Shown here one piece after another: positions 33,201-45,800 of a stretch of DNA of 64,000 bases. The stretch lies in NCBI RefSeq assembly GCF_001625305.1, contig NW_017804353.1, positions 3,539,027-3,603,026 of the forward strand, read 5' to 3'. The translations under genes were made by a program, and so were the position numbers. Each line of letters begins with the position of its first letter. The first letter of the stretch is position 1. The notes under the pieces are model-generated. The model was not told the DNA's origin, ran no database searches, and saw only the letters and a list, made by a program, of their open reading frames with translations. The DNA is from Branchiostoma belcheri (Eukaryota; Chordata; Leptocardii; Amphioxiformes; Branchiostomatidae).

Positions 33201-34770
33201 CCAGAAAGAGAGAGTGTTAAGAAGTTGGTATTGACCTTTAAGATTTGCGCATCACAATGATGGCAGCACTCTGACTTGCGTCATTTAATTTACACTGAGA
33301 TCACTCAGCAACACTTTCAAATCTATTAAGGTATATTTAGGGGCACATTGTAGATGGGCCTGTCAATGCATTCATTGATTTTCTAGCTAGTTGAGTCACT
33401 CAAGACAGAAGAGAGTAGATAATCCATTGTGTTAAAAGCTTTGTGACAGAAGAGAATACATGTAGATAATACTTTGTGTTAAAAGCTTTGTGTATTTCCC
33501 CTCTTACAGCTGTGGTTTTGTTAGTTTTGAGAAGCAAGAGTCAGCAGATGAAGCCATCAATGAGGTAAGACCTTTACAACACATCTAAAAGTCCATAAAA
33601 CATTCAAACACTTAAGTGAACAAAAGTTAAGTGCATACTGGTAAGGGCATAGTCATATCCACGTATGATTCACAAACTTTAAGAAAGCTAAGGGATCAAT
33701 CACATACCTATCTATACCTGCCATCTACGTTACATCAAATAATCTAAGACTATCACTAAAGTTGATTTAGATACACTTGTAAGCCTTCAAACTGCAAATG
33801 ATTATTCAGTGTTCATATAGACAGTTAAAAGTTAAAGTCCTCCCCACAACCATTAGTGCGGTCAAATATGATGGCGCCCATCTCCGTTTCTGTAGCCCTT
33901 GGGCCACACATCAGTGCAATCACTACAGCAGGGGGCTAGTCCGCTGGTAGTGGTGTGTGTTCAACTCCCATACTCTTTCTCAAATGCTGAGTGCTAAGCA
34001 GAGAAAACAGTATGTACCATTTTAAAAGTGTATGACTCGGCTGGGATCAAACTCATGACCAACCAAATGCAAGGCGAGCACTCTACCCGCATGCCAAATG
34101 TTTTTTTTTTAATTTCCTTGTGTTTCTTTCCCTCCCTGGCAGATGCATGGCACCATGGCGTCAGGAGTCTTGCTGAAGGTCATGCTGGCCAGAAGACAGC
34201 CTGTCATAGATGTGGGCAATACCAAGTCTCCATGGGGAGGGCTAGGTCAGCACTCTGGAGTTTCTCTCTCTCTCTCTCCATTATGCTGCCACTATTCCAT
34301 TTCCTTTAGTTTCTATTGTCAGATCTGTTTTAGAGACACCTATAACTGCATTTTGATAGAAGAAAATATCATGGTTTCTATGGAAAATGTGAATGCCTAT
34401 TTCATGTGTTTTTATATTAAATCTAAAGTACAGATTACAGTGGACAGAAAATTATAAACCAAACCTTGTAGAGATCTCTGAATAAATTAGCACCATTTCT
34501 GTGTTCTTAAGTAGCAACAACAAATGCACTTGTTGCCTGTACAACCTGTGCAATGACTGCTTTTTTCAACCAAGGCATTGTAAACCTCACGATAGAAATG
34601 GTATCACAATATTTTTTTCCTATTCACACATTGATATGTCTTGTTTTTATTTACAGTTATTACATGTTTTTTTATATATTTCATTTTCAGCATCTGGTCA
34701 ACAGGGTCCCAAGGGTCTGAACCACAAAGACAGAAGAGCACAGGTTGTTTATGATGACATGGACTTCTGA
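30211..34770 (+). CDS. NELFE: NELFE, negative elongation factor subunit E
   Basis: Eleven exons: 30211-30279, 30605-30665, 30853-30935, 31057-31116, 31436-31516, 31945-31979, 32228-32274, 32910-33060, 33510-33564, 34143-34245, 34691-34770; phases agree; 274 residues. The N-terminus (LTEEEQSLQKKYALLRKKKK) and TGFKRVRKMKELEKPTEKPV match the NELF-E coiled-coil and linker. The RRM spans about residues 161-233, with RNP2 LYVHGH and RNP1 NCGFVSFE, and the C-terminus DRRAQVVYDDMDF matches the family. NELF pauses RNA polymerase II near promoters. The long Arg-Asp dipeptide tract of vertebrate NELFE is missing; only FDDRDRREPRK remains before the RRM. Confidence 0.93.
32440..32790 (+). repeat. Dispersed repeat with a 3 x 50-bp tandem part
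   Basis: Uninterrupted copy of the repeat split in SelJ-2 intron 4. Units CTGATTGGTTACCC... start at 32612, 32662 and 32712 (50-base period), each ending in CTTCCCTGTCCTTGGT. In NELFE intron 7. Confidence 0.75.
33930..34110 (-). mobile_element. tRNA-derived SINE
   Basis: On the minus strand the head reads GGTAGAGTGCTCGCCTTGCA with B-box-like GGTCATGAGTTTGATCCC, then CTGAGTGCTAAGCAG... sequence. A different SINE type from the copies at 12824 and 28942. In NELFE intron 9. Confidence 0.65.
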
Positions 34771-35721
34771 GGTGCTTCAGCATGTACCTAACTCACTCCC
34801 TCCTGTAGCTACATGTACATGTATACCTGCCCAACTGATAGCCAATCAGCAGCAAGAGGTTGTGCCACAGACTACTTCAGCACATGGTTTTCTAGGCCTA
34901 AGGCATATTTCCTCCAATGTCAAGGATCCTGAGCTTGCAAGATGTTTTTTGAAGATAAAAGTTGAGCTAGACAGGAACACCATTGTAAAGATCTGGTAAC
35001 CAAATGTCTTCACCTAAAGCACAAGTGTTTTCGTAGATAATATATCAGTTCTCACCAGTCCTGTGGTTTAGAATTACAGAGTAATCTACATGTATTTCAT
35101 GTCCTATTGAAAGGTGTTTGTATGGCTTACTTACTAGTATTTCTCCCAGACATAAGGAGAAAGGTTCTGTGTTTTAATTGCCGATGTTTATATTCAAAGT
35201 CCATCTAACAGTGAATATGCTCACATGCCTACAGCATAAATGCAGACCTCCAACGTTGATGTTCAAGAAATCTTGTTTTTAGAGTATGTTCTGTGTCGCC
35301 AGACTACCAATCGCTACAACGACCTTGCTTAGCTGACCTTAGCAAGTGATGTGGCACATCACACCACTTAGCTCAGGCCTGATCCCATTTACGTACAGTG
35401 TGTATACTGCATATGTTATATAACGATTTCAACTGATAATAAATCATGGGAATTGCTATCATTGCCTGCTGAAGTCACTGGTTAAGTGTTCTTCTTCTTC
35501 AATCTACACGCGTAGCGACAGCAGTAGCGTATCAGCGTGTGTCAAATTGGACGTTGCGTCAAGAGAAACGCACGTCCCATTAAGGCCGCCCCCAGGTAAG
35601 ATTCTGCGCATAATTGCTCACTGTTACTACGTACGCCGTCACATTTCGCCTTCGCCTACACCAGGTGTGCGTACCCGCAGATGTAGATCTGAAGCCGGCG
35701 CGATAAATCACACACCGAAAC
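34771..35721 (+). other. NELFE 3' UTR and GPCR 5' flank
   Basis: An AATAAA at 35438-35443 is the best poly(A) signal for NELFE and implies a 3' UTR of about 670 bases. The remaining 280 bases are the 5' flank of the GPCR. No other coding sequence was recognised. Confidence 0.45.
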
Positions 35722-38700
35722 ATGAGTTTTCTCAATAATTCCACCGTGACGAATTGCTCTCTCGAGATCGAGCCATCGCCGGAGACGCTGGCCTTGCCAG
35801 TGGAGCCGGGTGTGATCATCACCGAGGCCCTGCTGGCGATCCTAGGGAACGTGCTGGTGGTCCTGTCCTCCGGGTGGCGGCAGACGTTCCCCCCAGCCGG
35901 CCGACACTTCGTCTTCTCCATGGCGTGCTCCGACCTGCTGCTGGGGGTGTCGTTCGCCGTGTCCATAGCCCCTGCCGAAGCCGGGCGGTGGATCTACGCC
36001 GACTACTGGGCCAAAATCATCGCGACGGCAGAGTGCTCGTTTCACACACTCACAGCCATAGCCCTGGCCGGTATGTAACGTTATGTCTTTATGTGTCAGT
36101 ATCGTATGTGTGGCCAGGCTTTCCAACAATCTAGCTAGCGACGTCTGGTAACATGTTAATCTACTTCAAATCCAACGTTGTTTTATCTATTTAAGAGGAT
36201 TCAATGAGTTCACTGCTTCTTTCTCGTCAGTATCTCTCTGAGTTACTTCTTTAAATTTCTCCTCAAGTCAATATTTCTCCAGTTACCACGGGCTTTGGCA
36301 CATTTGTCGTGCATGCGATCGCAAAGTGAAGTCATTCTAGATCTTGGAATGGCCGTATCATCGTGTATCATGAAGTCGTACAGATTCAGTTGTCTTGTTA
36401 CGGAAACCCTGTAAATTAGATCCTTGCTGCCGGTTCAAGGTTCCAGGCACGGCGACCTTGAAAATCCTGCTATATCAAAGCCGTATGGGGAATGTGATCG
36501 CGCCGTGAGGATCAAGCAACCTTTGATCTAGAGTGGCTGTTCAGCCTCTAGGTGACCTATAGGAAATCTTACAATTTTAGAACCTGTAAATTTAGCTATT
36601 AATGGATCGGGATATTAGATAAATGGAATTGGTTTCAACTTTGATGTGTTGGAAAATATTTTCTTGATTCCATATGTTTTTTTTTTCTGATCCCCGTCCG
36701 TCTTTCCTTAAGACTTACTCCGTAAATGTCCATTCATTATTCATTTAATTTTTTTTGTCGACCAATCTAATCATCCTGGAACCATTGTGATCCAATTTTC
36801 TTTTTAAAGCTTATTTAAGACGTTTCAATTTTACTTTTTCTATACAGTAACTATACTATACTATATACTATACTATACTATACTATACTATACTATACTA
36901 TACTATACTATACTATACTACACTATACTATACTATACTATACTATACTATACTAAACGTTTGATTGTTAGACGCATGGTTATTACTATAAAGTATGAAG
37001 TAGCTGGAAGCGGTGAGGGAATGGGCGAAATCTCCAAAGTGATTTCCTTAAGATTCACTTTGATTTTTTGAGTGCTAGCGTTTCTAGTATCTCCCTAATG
37101 AGTCGTTTGGCGTAAACCAACGCCATTGGTATTATTCTAAAATGTTAAAGGCAATGCTCTGGGAACGTAACAGCAATTGGGATGTTGTTCAATCCGCTGC
37201 TGAGATGAAAGGCGAAAGTATGTACAATTAACGTCTACATTGTAGAGTGCACGTGGAACCCTCGATGGACTCTTTGTACATTTATATATAGCTACGTTGT
37301 TACGATGAGACTATACATAGTATATTTAACATTGAACAGTGTTGCTGTCGTGCATACTGAACTGTTATAGCTATCACTGAGAACAAAAAATGTGATGTCG
37401 TTGAGCCATGGCTTAACGTTTTCAAAGCAAAATATTTGAGAAAGGCTATACCAACTCCGTCAATAGTGCCGCTTTAAAAGGCTAAGCATTTCAATTCGCA
37501 TTCCAAATTCGCCCACTCAATTTCTTCCATCTCCACTCCACCTTTGTACACGTAACAGTAGGGATTGCAAGTGGGGATTCTTCGTTAATGTTGAGCATTT
37601 CAATTCGCAGTCACTTTCGTCTTTCCTTCTGTTAGCCTGTTATCCCTCTGTTCGGATAGGACTTAAACTCATATTCACGTCTTTTTACATTCGCCAAGGA
37701 AGCGTGTGTGGTTTTGTAGTGTGGTGTGTTTTGTGAACTACATGTTCAGGCGTAGTGAACAGCGATTTTTGTAAACTACAGGTGTGTCTTGGATTGAAAC
37801 AAGATGCCATAGCTTTTTTTGAAGCGTTCAGTGCAGTTAGTGATATTTTTCTAAACCGAAAGTCGATTAAACTGTCGATGGCTGCACAATATACATCATG
37901 CAGCACTAAATTTCCTGGAAACCTTTGACAAATTGAAGCTCTGTCCATATCTTAACAGTTTACACGCCTGGATTTTTGTCCGAAAAACATCACGGAATGG
38001 GCAAAAATTTTTTCCGTCACGAGCAACAAAATTCCGTCAAATATGACGGTACGGACGCTGGCTATAACCCTGTAATACACGTATCAATTCCCTCGTTGCT
38101 TTGCCCGTTTCAGGCCTGAACCTCGACCGACACTACGTCCTGAGCAGTGGCTGTGGGCTCTCCGGGCGGAAGTCGAAGCTGTTCATGTTCGTCGCCTGGA
38201 TCGGCGTCCTGTCCTGGTACACCTTCGCCGCCGTGTACGGCGTGCCAGTGGAGTACGACCCGCTCATCGCACGGCCCGTCTTCGACCTCAACACGTTCGT
38301 ATGGTTTAGTGTTGTCTCCTTTGTCCTGTTCTTCACCGCCGGTACCGCCGCGCTCTTTTGTGTCATCCTCGTCCTCAAAGCGCTGTGCGGCCACCAAGAC
38401 GCGCCGCCTGCACAGCCCAGCGTGTTCCACATCAACCTGGCGCCCGTCGCTCCCCCGGTCCCTGCCGCGCCGCAGCCAGCCCAGAACGGCGGCGACGAGG
38501 CCCTCGACAGAAGGTACGCCAAGGTGGTGCTGCTGTTGACCATCGGCCAGCTCCTCCTGTACCTGCCCTACTCCTGTGCGCTCCTGCTCCGCGAGTTCAC
38601 GGACGTCCCCGTCCCCCCGGCCTTCACCTTCTGGTCGTACTGGGTGACGTGCTTCAACACGTGCCTGGACGTGGTGGTGTACAGCTTCCTGCAGCAGTCC

Positions 38701-38820
38701 TTCCGCAACGCCCTGTCGGACATCGCCGTGTCGGTCATCTGCGGCGTCTACAACGTGTGCTGCAGAAAGAACCGCGTGGAACCTGGCGCAGATGTGGGCA
38801 CAGACCTGAACAGCCTGTAA
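35722..38820 (+). CDS. Orphan rhodopsin-class (class A) GPCR
   Basis: Two exons: 35722-36070 and 38114-38820, phase-1 GT-AG intron, 351 residues. Seven hydrophobic segments are visible. The N-terminus has two N-glycosylation sequons (NNST, NCS). TM1 has ILGNVLVVL (GN1.50), TM2 SMACSDLLLG (D2.50), TM3 begins at AEC (C3.25) and ends LNLDRHYV, so DRY is DRH; TM4 has W4.50; TM6 has LLLYLPYS (P6.50, no CWxP); TM7 ends LDVVVYSF in place of NPxxY. The intron falls just before the DRH motif. The short third loop is Ala/Pro-rich. GC content is much higher than in neighbours. Ligand and subfamily are not recognisable. Confidence 0.85.
36846..36955. repeat. (ACTAT)n microsatellite
   Basis: About 22 near-perfect ACTAT pentamers in the GPCR intron. 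Confidence 0.95.
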
Positions 38821-40879
38821 ACCTGTAACTAATGCTTGGGTCACAATTGGAAAAACGGGGTCCCACCGGGTAGTTCATGGGCTGTTTGTTTGTCTGTTTT
38901 GTTTGTTTGTTTGTTTGTTTGATTGATTGATTTGACTTTCGGGCGTGGCTGCTGCCGGGCTCTCTTCAATTTTTTTTTCAAAACGGGGGTAAAAATCACA
39001 AAATACACCGTAACAAAAATACACCGTTACCTACTCGCGATAGTTCCGACAGTTCCCCTCCCAGTACGTACCAACAGTTTCGACATCATTGATCAGCTGT
39101 AAAGAACGAAAATTTTCCAACTGCCCGCCGGTGCACCCCAGAAACAGGTAGTTCTAGACTGCCAGTGTGAAGAAATCTTGATTGTGGCCACGACGTACAG
39201 CCGATGTAAGTCCTCCAGACTTCACCGGTATAACTGTGACCTTAGCATTAGTCCGGGCAACGCGCCTACTATTTCAGAGGCCGGGCCCCTGATATGTGTG
39301 TATAGAACAGCCTCATTCCATAGTTTGGAAGATCACAGGGACTCATGGCGTATGTTGCCTTTAACAAGTGCGTCCGGTGGTGGCCAGATATTGGACCGCA
39401 TAGAATACAGTAAATTTTGAAATGTGATAGCCATACTAGTATAGCTATACTAGTATACTACTTACTACTTGTACTTGTTGAGGTCTTCTCATTTTTTCTC
39501 ATGAGTAGCCTAGCAGGCCTGTGTCAAGTAGTTTCCGTCTTTTCAGCATGATGTAATTTTATTTATTTATTCATTTATTAAGCCAGACTACGGCGAGGCA
39601 ATTCAGCTACGTTGCTATCTTATCAAGACGTGCAAATGATTTTTTTAAAATCTCTGGTTAACCAATCTATCACGTTGGGATGGGCAGGTCCCATGGCTTT
39701 TCGTAATATGATGGGTCACAATTCAAAACCGGGGCCTCCCGGCGCCCTGGCGGGCTTTTTTTTTCACTATCGACGGCTGCCGGTCTTTTTTTTTGGCCCC
39801 GTGCGGGTGTCGAGTTGATTTTAACTCGAACTTAAAATCACTCCGAAGAAAAATACGCCGGGACGAAGCCGTAACCTAATTGTGACCATGACAGACAGCG
39901 TACTCCGGGCTTCATGACGCCGGCCGGCGTCTAGATCGGGGACATGCCGCGCGGGCCCCGTTGGAAATGTGACCTCAGTTTAAGGCGGACTGACACTTGA
40001 GCTTTGAGCCAAGTGTTTGTCATAAGCATTGGTGGTAATCTGGGGACTATTTCCGGACGTCCCCCACTGCCCTTCCAGTGCTGTGTTCTTTCCTGTGTCA
40101 GAGCGCTTTTCCCGGACCAGCTTACCCCCGCGTGGACATTTCTAAGAAGCCTTCAAACAAAAATCCATTTACACATTAAAGTTTAGTAGGGCCTGGGACG
40201 GCCGTGATGAAAAAAAGTTATCTAGAGATTGGAACGGATCAACTTACAGGTTATGCCGATGTGTCGTAGATGTTGCCTTAGCGCGCGATTTTATTTGTTT
40301 GTGATATGATATTTAAAGGGGTTCTGGACGTATAGGCCTGGAGCACTCTCCAAGCTGAGGTGCATGGGGGAATGACCGTTAGCTTTTAATATATGGCCGT
40401 TTTTTTTTAAATTTCGCTAACCGTCGGTCGCCGGCGACCTTCTCTGGCTAATGGATACGGTCTTGCCACCGAAAGCTTGTACCTTCTCTGGCTTATGGAT
40501 ACTGTCTTGCCATCTAAAGGGATCTGCTTGGAGATTAGAGTTCGAATGGTTGTTGCTAAGCTGGCCACAGTTGCAGGCCAAGGACGTTCTGTAGAATGTC
40601 ATTGTGCGGTCTTTTGGCGGGTTCATAAACCTCGGTTCGCCGTTCATTTTGGGCATCGAAAAGTGCTGGACGAAATTTCCAAATACATTGAGTTTGTATA
40701 TACTGTATATAGCGTCTGTTTTTCTTGCCACTGGTACATTGAACCTGGATATAATGTCATGGACTGTACATGACACCTTTTGTTCTTGTTGGAAGGTCAA
40801 CTTTTCTGCCGATTGAATTTTACTGAGATACGTTCTCAGTCTCCATTTTAAAGGTACATGTACTGGAATTTTTTCTTGT

Positions 40880-41795
40880 TTAACCCTACCTAGACCGGGG
40901 GGGGGGCTAAAAGTGCCCGCGGCAACTTTGATGTCACCTAGCGTCTGAACGGCTAGCCGTAGAACGGCCAAACTTGGTGACTTTTCCTAAAATATTGTTG
41001 GCAACAATTCTCTATCATTGGAATAAGATAATGATTTTTTGTGTTGCCATGGCAACGGGTTTCTGACAGGCATTTTTTGCTAAATTTAGTACTTTTTGTT
41101 TCAACAATAGAATTTTATGGGTTTTATGTCAAGTTACTCATGGTTTCTAATATTAATAACATCCCATATAATTTTATGTAAATTTTATCATTAAATATGC
41201 ATAATTTATGCTAATTTGATGACGTCATTGGCCAAAATCCAAGATGGCGGGCCATTTCATTAGAACAGGTATATACAGGTTATTTTCATTAAAATTTCAT
41301 CAATACTTCCATTTCTTTTTCCAAAAAGGTTTAAATGAAGGTCTTTAGTATGTTTACGATGTATTTTAGGCTTTATCATGAAAAAAACTAATTTTGAAAA
41401 TTCAAGATTGATGATCCAAGATGGCGGATATCTTAAATATGCATGACGTCATTGTATGACGTCACCGGTCTTGCTACGGGCAACATAAGACTTAGTACAT
41501 CATAATATTCTGTCATAAACACTTTTGGTACAGTTATGTTGAATACCATTTAAGTTTTCAGGGAAAACCTATTTAGACGGTTTTGGCCAATAAAATCACA
41601 TTAATGACGTCATAATGACGTCATATTACATCATAACGACATAAAAATTGTAGATATGATAAATTTGTACTAGTACACCATTCTCTGAAAATTTGGTGGT
41701 CATACGACTTACCGTTCGCGAGTTCGTTAGGGGGGTACAAAGACCCCCCCCCCGGTCCCCCCCATGTCAAAAAAGCCCGGTCTAGGTAGGGTTAA
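40880..41795. mobile_element. piggyBac-type MITE
   Basis: Termini are CCCTACCTAGACCGGG and its inverted copy, each next to TTAA (40880-40883, 41792-41795). TTAA target duplications with CCC...GGG ends are typical of piggyBac elements. The 900-base interior is AT-rich with several ATGACGTCAT palindromes and has no open frame of note. Confidence 0.75.
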
Positions 41796-44039
41796 AGTGG
41801 ATGGGTACAGTCCTTAGTGACTTTAATTTTAACTTAAATTTGTATTTTGGTGTTAGCACGCGCCGCACGTGCTGGAAGTTCATATGTGTTGGTAGACGAC
41901 ATTATGAACGGATTTATCTATTTATTCCTGTAACTTCACGCACTCAGTGCAGCCGGATTCAAACGAAATACATGTAGTGGCCAGTGTGCGTTCTGGCGTA
42001 CCAATATACGACTGCTAAGAATGTGCCTTTCTAATCTGACCTTGGTACACCCAAGGAGGTTTAATCTAAAACCACACTGCATCAGCCTTCCTTTAGTTTT
42101 ATCCTGTAGGCCATTAGGATATTCAATACTTCGATTCCGTGCTTTTTGTAGATTCTCTCTGAGGTGCGCTTGCCATGCATGGCGTACACTGTATAACATA
42201 TTATACTGACGAAATACGGTAATACAACCATGCCCTTTGGTTCTGAAAAGGGTTTTATTTGGTATTACATGTATGTGCATGTGGAGGTCTGGGTAGTGTT
42301 ACCTGAGGCCAATAACCCAGCTGGAATGAGCTACACTGTTTTAATGCATGTGTAGAATACACACATCATTTTTTGCATGCACCTGACCGCTATACATTGC
42401 TTGGTTTTGGTGGTTGATTTGTCTACAATTATTCAAAGAGATGTACATTTTCCATTTATGTTTGCTAGCTATATAGAGAGAGATGTTTGCGTGCTTTGAT
42501 AGCATGTGTTGGGCCGAAACCAAGGCGTTTTCCTCTAATCAATTAGGGAGAAACCGAGCTTTGAGGAATTGTTATTTTGAGCTGTCCAGCGCTCTGTTGC
42601 CAGGCGGTCTAAAATCATGGCAGCGTTTCAGGCCTCGGTGGAAAACTGAGCGACCGTTATATTAACGTTTGTGTTTGTATTTTTAAATTCCATGACGTGC
42701 TTAATCATATTCAGTCAAAATCGGGACTGTGTGAAGTGAAACGTTTTGAAATTGACTGCTAAAACTGTCTTTTGAGACATTTATATTCACTCGGTGTAGT
42801 TTCCATATAATTGAATATTGTCTAGTACTTCTTGCAATGCAAGTAGATGGCAGAACTGTTAAGGTTTATGTAAGGACGCTAGCTGACAGAAAGACAAGAT
42901 TTGAGAATATATTTGGATTGACATGTACATGATGGCAGGGCTCCCAACGCTCAATCAATTTCTCATCCGTTTAAGATTGTGGCCAGGACTAATAAGAACT
43001 ATCATGTTAAGCATGGGAGAATAATATTATCAGAGAATGGACCGCCAAGGTACAAATGTAGTACAATGTACTAAGAAGAACAGAAAACCGAGAAGGAGAG
43101 AAAACTGGTTGTCAGGCATTCTTTGGTGCCCAAACGGTGAGAAAATTAGACGAAGGGATAGATGAGATCAGGAGTAGATTCCAATGACTTAAGTTATATT
43201 GATGTTATCTCTGATTTAGTAGACAAAATGTAATATTTAACGTTAGATGTGCTGTATTTTATGTGTGGCATCTGTTGTTGTATGTTATCAAAATAACCAA
43301 GAGATATTACCGTTTTTATCATAGACACGATGGGTTGCAGTAACTAACTAGCATCCAGATAATGAGAAGATATTCCATGTTTTTCATTCCGTACGCGTGT
43401 TAGTTGTGACGTCATTGGAAGAATTTGATTTAAATTCAATAATCAGGAACTGGCAGTATGATTTGTAAGGATTACTGTTCCGTGGCATCAGAAGGGTGTG
43501 AGTTTTCAATCGTCTTTGGCCGTTTGCGTATTATGGTTATGGTTGAATGTTATCATGCGCCATTGGTGATACAAGACTCTAAGACTTAGTCCATAATTTA
43601 CTAGCGCCGCGACTTTCAGAGGTTAGAGCTAGTCATAGCATAACCCTATAATTCCACCACTTCCTGAAACGCGCTTTTAAGCTTGTGAAAGATATAACGT
43701 GGTTCATACTCGGCACGCCGTACTGATCTAGATAGTTTTACACGGCTGGATATTCTATGTTGGGAAGAAATTGAATGCTATAGCCATCTGTTGCGTGAAG
43801 TTGCTCTACCCAGTATATCTATAGGTATAACTGGCCATGTGCTGGCTAGGGCTAGACCGTCTTGGAGTGAAACGCTGCTCTGTATTCATTGGTAGATTAA
43901 CGTTTTGGCGGTGTAACACCCTTGCTTAACTCATACTCACGCTAGAGTACTGCTTAGGGCACACTTACAAGCCGAGTGCCACTGTGGGTTAGCGATAAGA
44001 GAATTTTTCTGAATGTAAAAGGTGTCTGATTGTGACCAG

Positions 44040-44290
44040 GGCAGAGCCCGGTGTCAAGCCAAATACATGATCCTGCCAAATACATGACTTCACACTACTT
44101 GGGGGTTTCTGATATATATATATATGAGACAAGGGGCGGGAGGGCTTTAGTCGTGATATGGGAGATTGAACCTAACCTAACTCTAATCGTAAGTCTAACC
44201 CTAGTCCTGAACAATGATCCCAACCCTAACCCTAACACCAACCCTCTCACGTAGGTGGCTCAAGGATTTGGCTCAACACCGGCTGGGGGC
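44040..44290. mobile_element. Small inverted-repeat element with degenerate telomere-like repeats
   Basis: CCCGGTGTCAAGCCAAAT (44047-44064) recurs inverted as ATTTGGCTCAACACCGG near 44265. Between them, 44166-44245 is rich in CTAACCCTAA-type repeats on the plus strand. It could be a MITE that carries, or sits on, a degenerate telomere-like stretch. Confidence 0.4.
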
Positions 44291-45513
44291 TACACCTTAC
44301 TCCTCCTACCGGCATCGGTGTAAGTGTGGCCTAAGCCTAAAATCTACTCAAAGATTGTAACCTGGGGTACACGTAGCTTAGTCTGGGTGCCAGACTGTTG
44401 CCAGAGGCAGTATACAGGCTAACTAAGTCCTCGGCTGCGAAAATTTTACCTTAGACACACCCTCAGATATACTGGAAGAGAGATAACTTAGACCCCCAGG
44501 TGCTAACTCTAGGATCGGGGCTTGTGGCTTCCCCTGGTCAAAGGGAGTTTTGTGTCAAGCCGGGGCATCCAGGCGAGGGATAGGTTTAAGCTTGCTTTTG
44601 AAAAGTATTAACTGCAGCTGGAAGTTGTGAGAAGGAATTCGAATGATTTTGAACAATATTAATGGACATTTAAAGATATTTTGGATGTCATTATTCCATG
44701 TTGAACATATATAGAGCAATAAATATCTTGTGTACTATAAAATAAATGTTCTATTTTTGACGTATGTGACTATGTGAAGGCACTGGCATTTCAGAATAAA
44801 CTGGCTGGACCAAAACTGATGCAGTTGTGTTATTTGTGAGAATGTCATTGGTTTGGTTACCTTATCTAACATCATGCAAACAATACATGCGATTACAAGC
44901 ATGACAGAAATCACATATCATCTCTGAATTTTGCTTCTTTTATTTTTCATACTACACTCAAAAAGTGCAGTTTGCCTTGGTTGGTTCTTCTGAATGAAAT
45001 GTACGTCAACAGCTTATAGTTTTACATCATGTATTTACACAAACTCTTTTCAACAATTGTATTTACATTAAGTCAAAGAAAAGAGTGTTATAGTACTAAA
45101 CATTTCACAAATATCAAAGCGAACACTAGCTAAACATACAAACTGCCAATCAACATGTCTGTTGTGACATAAAATGGTGATAAAAAATACAAAAAGCAAT
45201 TTTTCTGAATAAAAAGAGTTGCATTGTTTATAATGTTGAAGACTTGCATTACAAAGGGTGCCCTACACATTTTGGACTACTTCAGAGTGAATCACTAAGA
45301 TATACTGTATACTGTACTGTGTAATTCATTTCATTCAATTCAGGTCATTCAAGGGCACCTGATTTCACATTAGATGAGAAAAGGGGTGTTTCAATTTTGT
45401 GGTGGGCACACACAGTGCATTTGATTTTGCAGTGCAGAGGTCTCTGCAAAAACAGAGAACATACATTTATTTAAAACTACCGCAAATATTTTGAGATAAA
45501 CATATGCATCAAC

Positions 45514-45766
45514 AGCATGTCGGCTGAACGTACTGCGCCTGCGCAAAAGCCTAATTTTTCACGGTTTCCGTTAAATTTTTGGTCAACGTTGCATCAGAAT
45601 TTTGCCTGTTGCATTAGATATCTTTTCCCACATAACATTTGGAAACTACTGACGGATGTTAACCTTATATACCCGAATACGACCTTATATGAGACGTTCT
45701 GCCAAAGTGCTATGCGCAATACATAACGGTTTTCGCACAAGTGCAGTACGTTCTGCCGACGTGCTT
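45514..45766. mobile_element. MITE family with AGCACGTCGGCAGAACGTAC ends, copy 1
   Basis: Terminal inverted repeats: AGCATGTCGGCTGAACGTAC at the left and GTACGTTCTGCCGACGTGCT at the right, 253 bases. Two relatives are at 50891-51137 and from 63778. Confidence 0.75.
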
Positions 45767-45800
45767 GCGTTTGAGATAACGTTCACTTATTGATCATGTC

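Larger units (their letters stand above)
38821..45800. other. Seven-kilobase region without a recognisable gene
   Basis: Holds GTTT repeats (38885-38925), a short internal duplication around ACCTTCTCTGGCT (40435-40510), a TTAA-flanked element (40880-41795), a small inverted-repeat element with TTAGGG-like satellite sequence (44040-44290) and a MITE (45514-45766). The longest open frame (184 codons, minus, 40417-40971) overlaps repeats and has no recognisable domain. The 3' UTRs of the GPCR and MIGA must lie at the two ends. Confidence 0.5.

Noticed and set aside
38110..38844. 244-codon minus-strand frame opposite the GPCR, plus its plus-strand shadows
   Set aside because: Antisense and out-of-frame shadows of GC-rich coding sequence; the GPCR frame has all seven helices.
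40417..40971. 184-codon minus-strand frame as a gene
   Set aside because: It overlaps the end of a MITE and a local duplication, has no recognisable domain and no supporting splice context.
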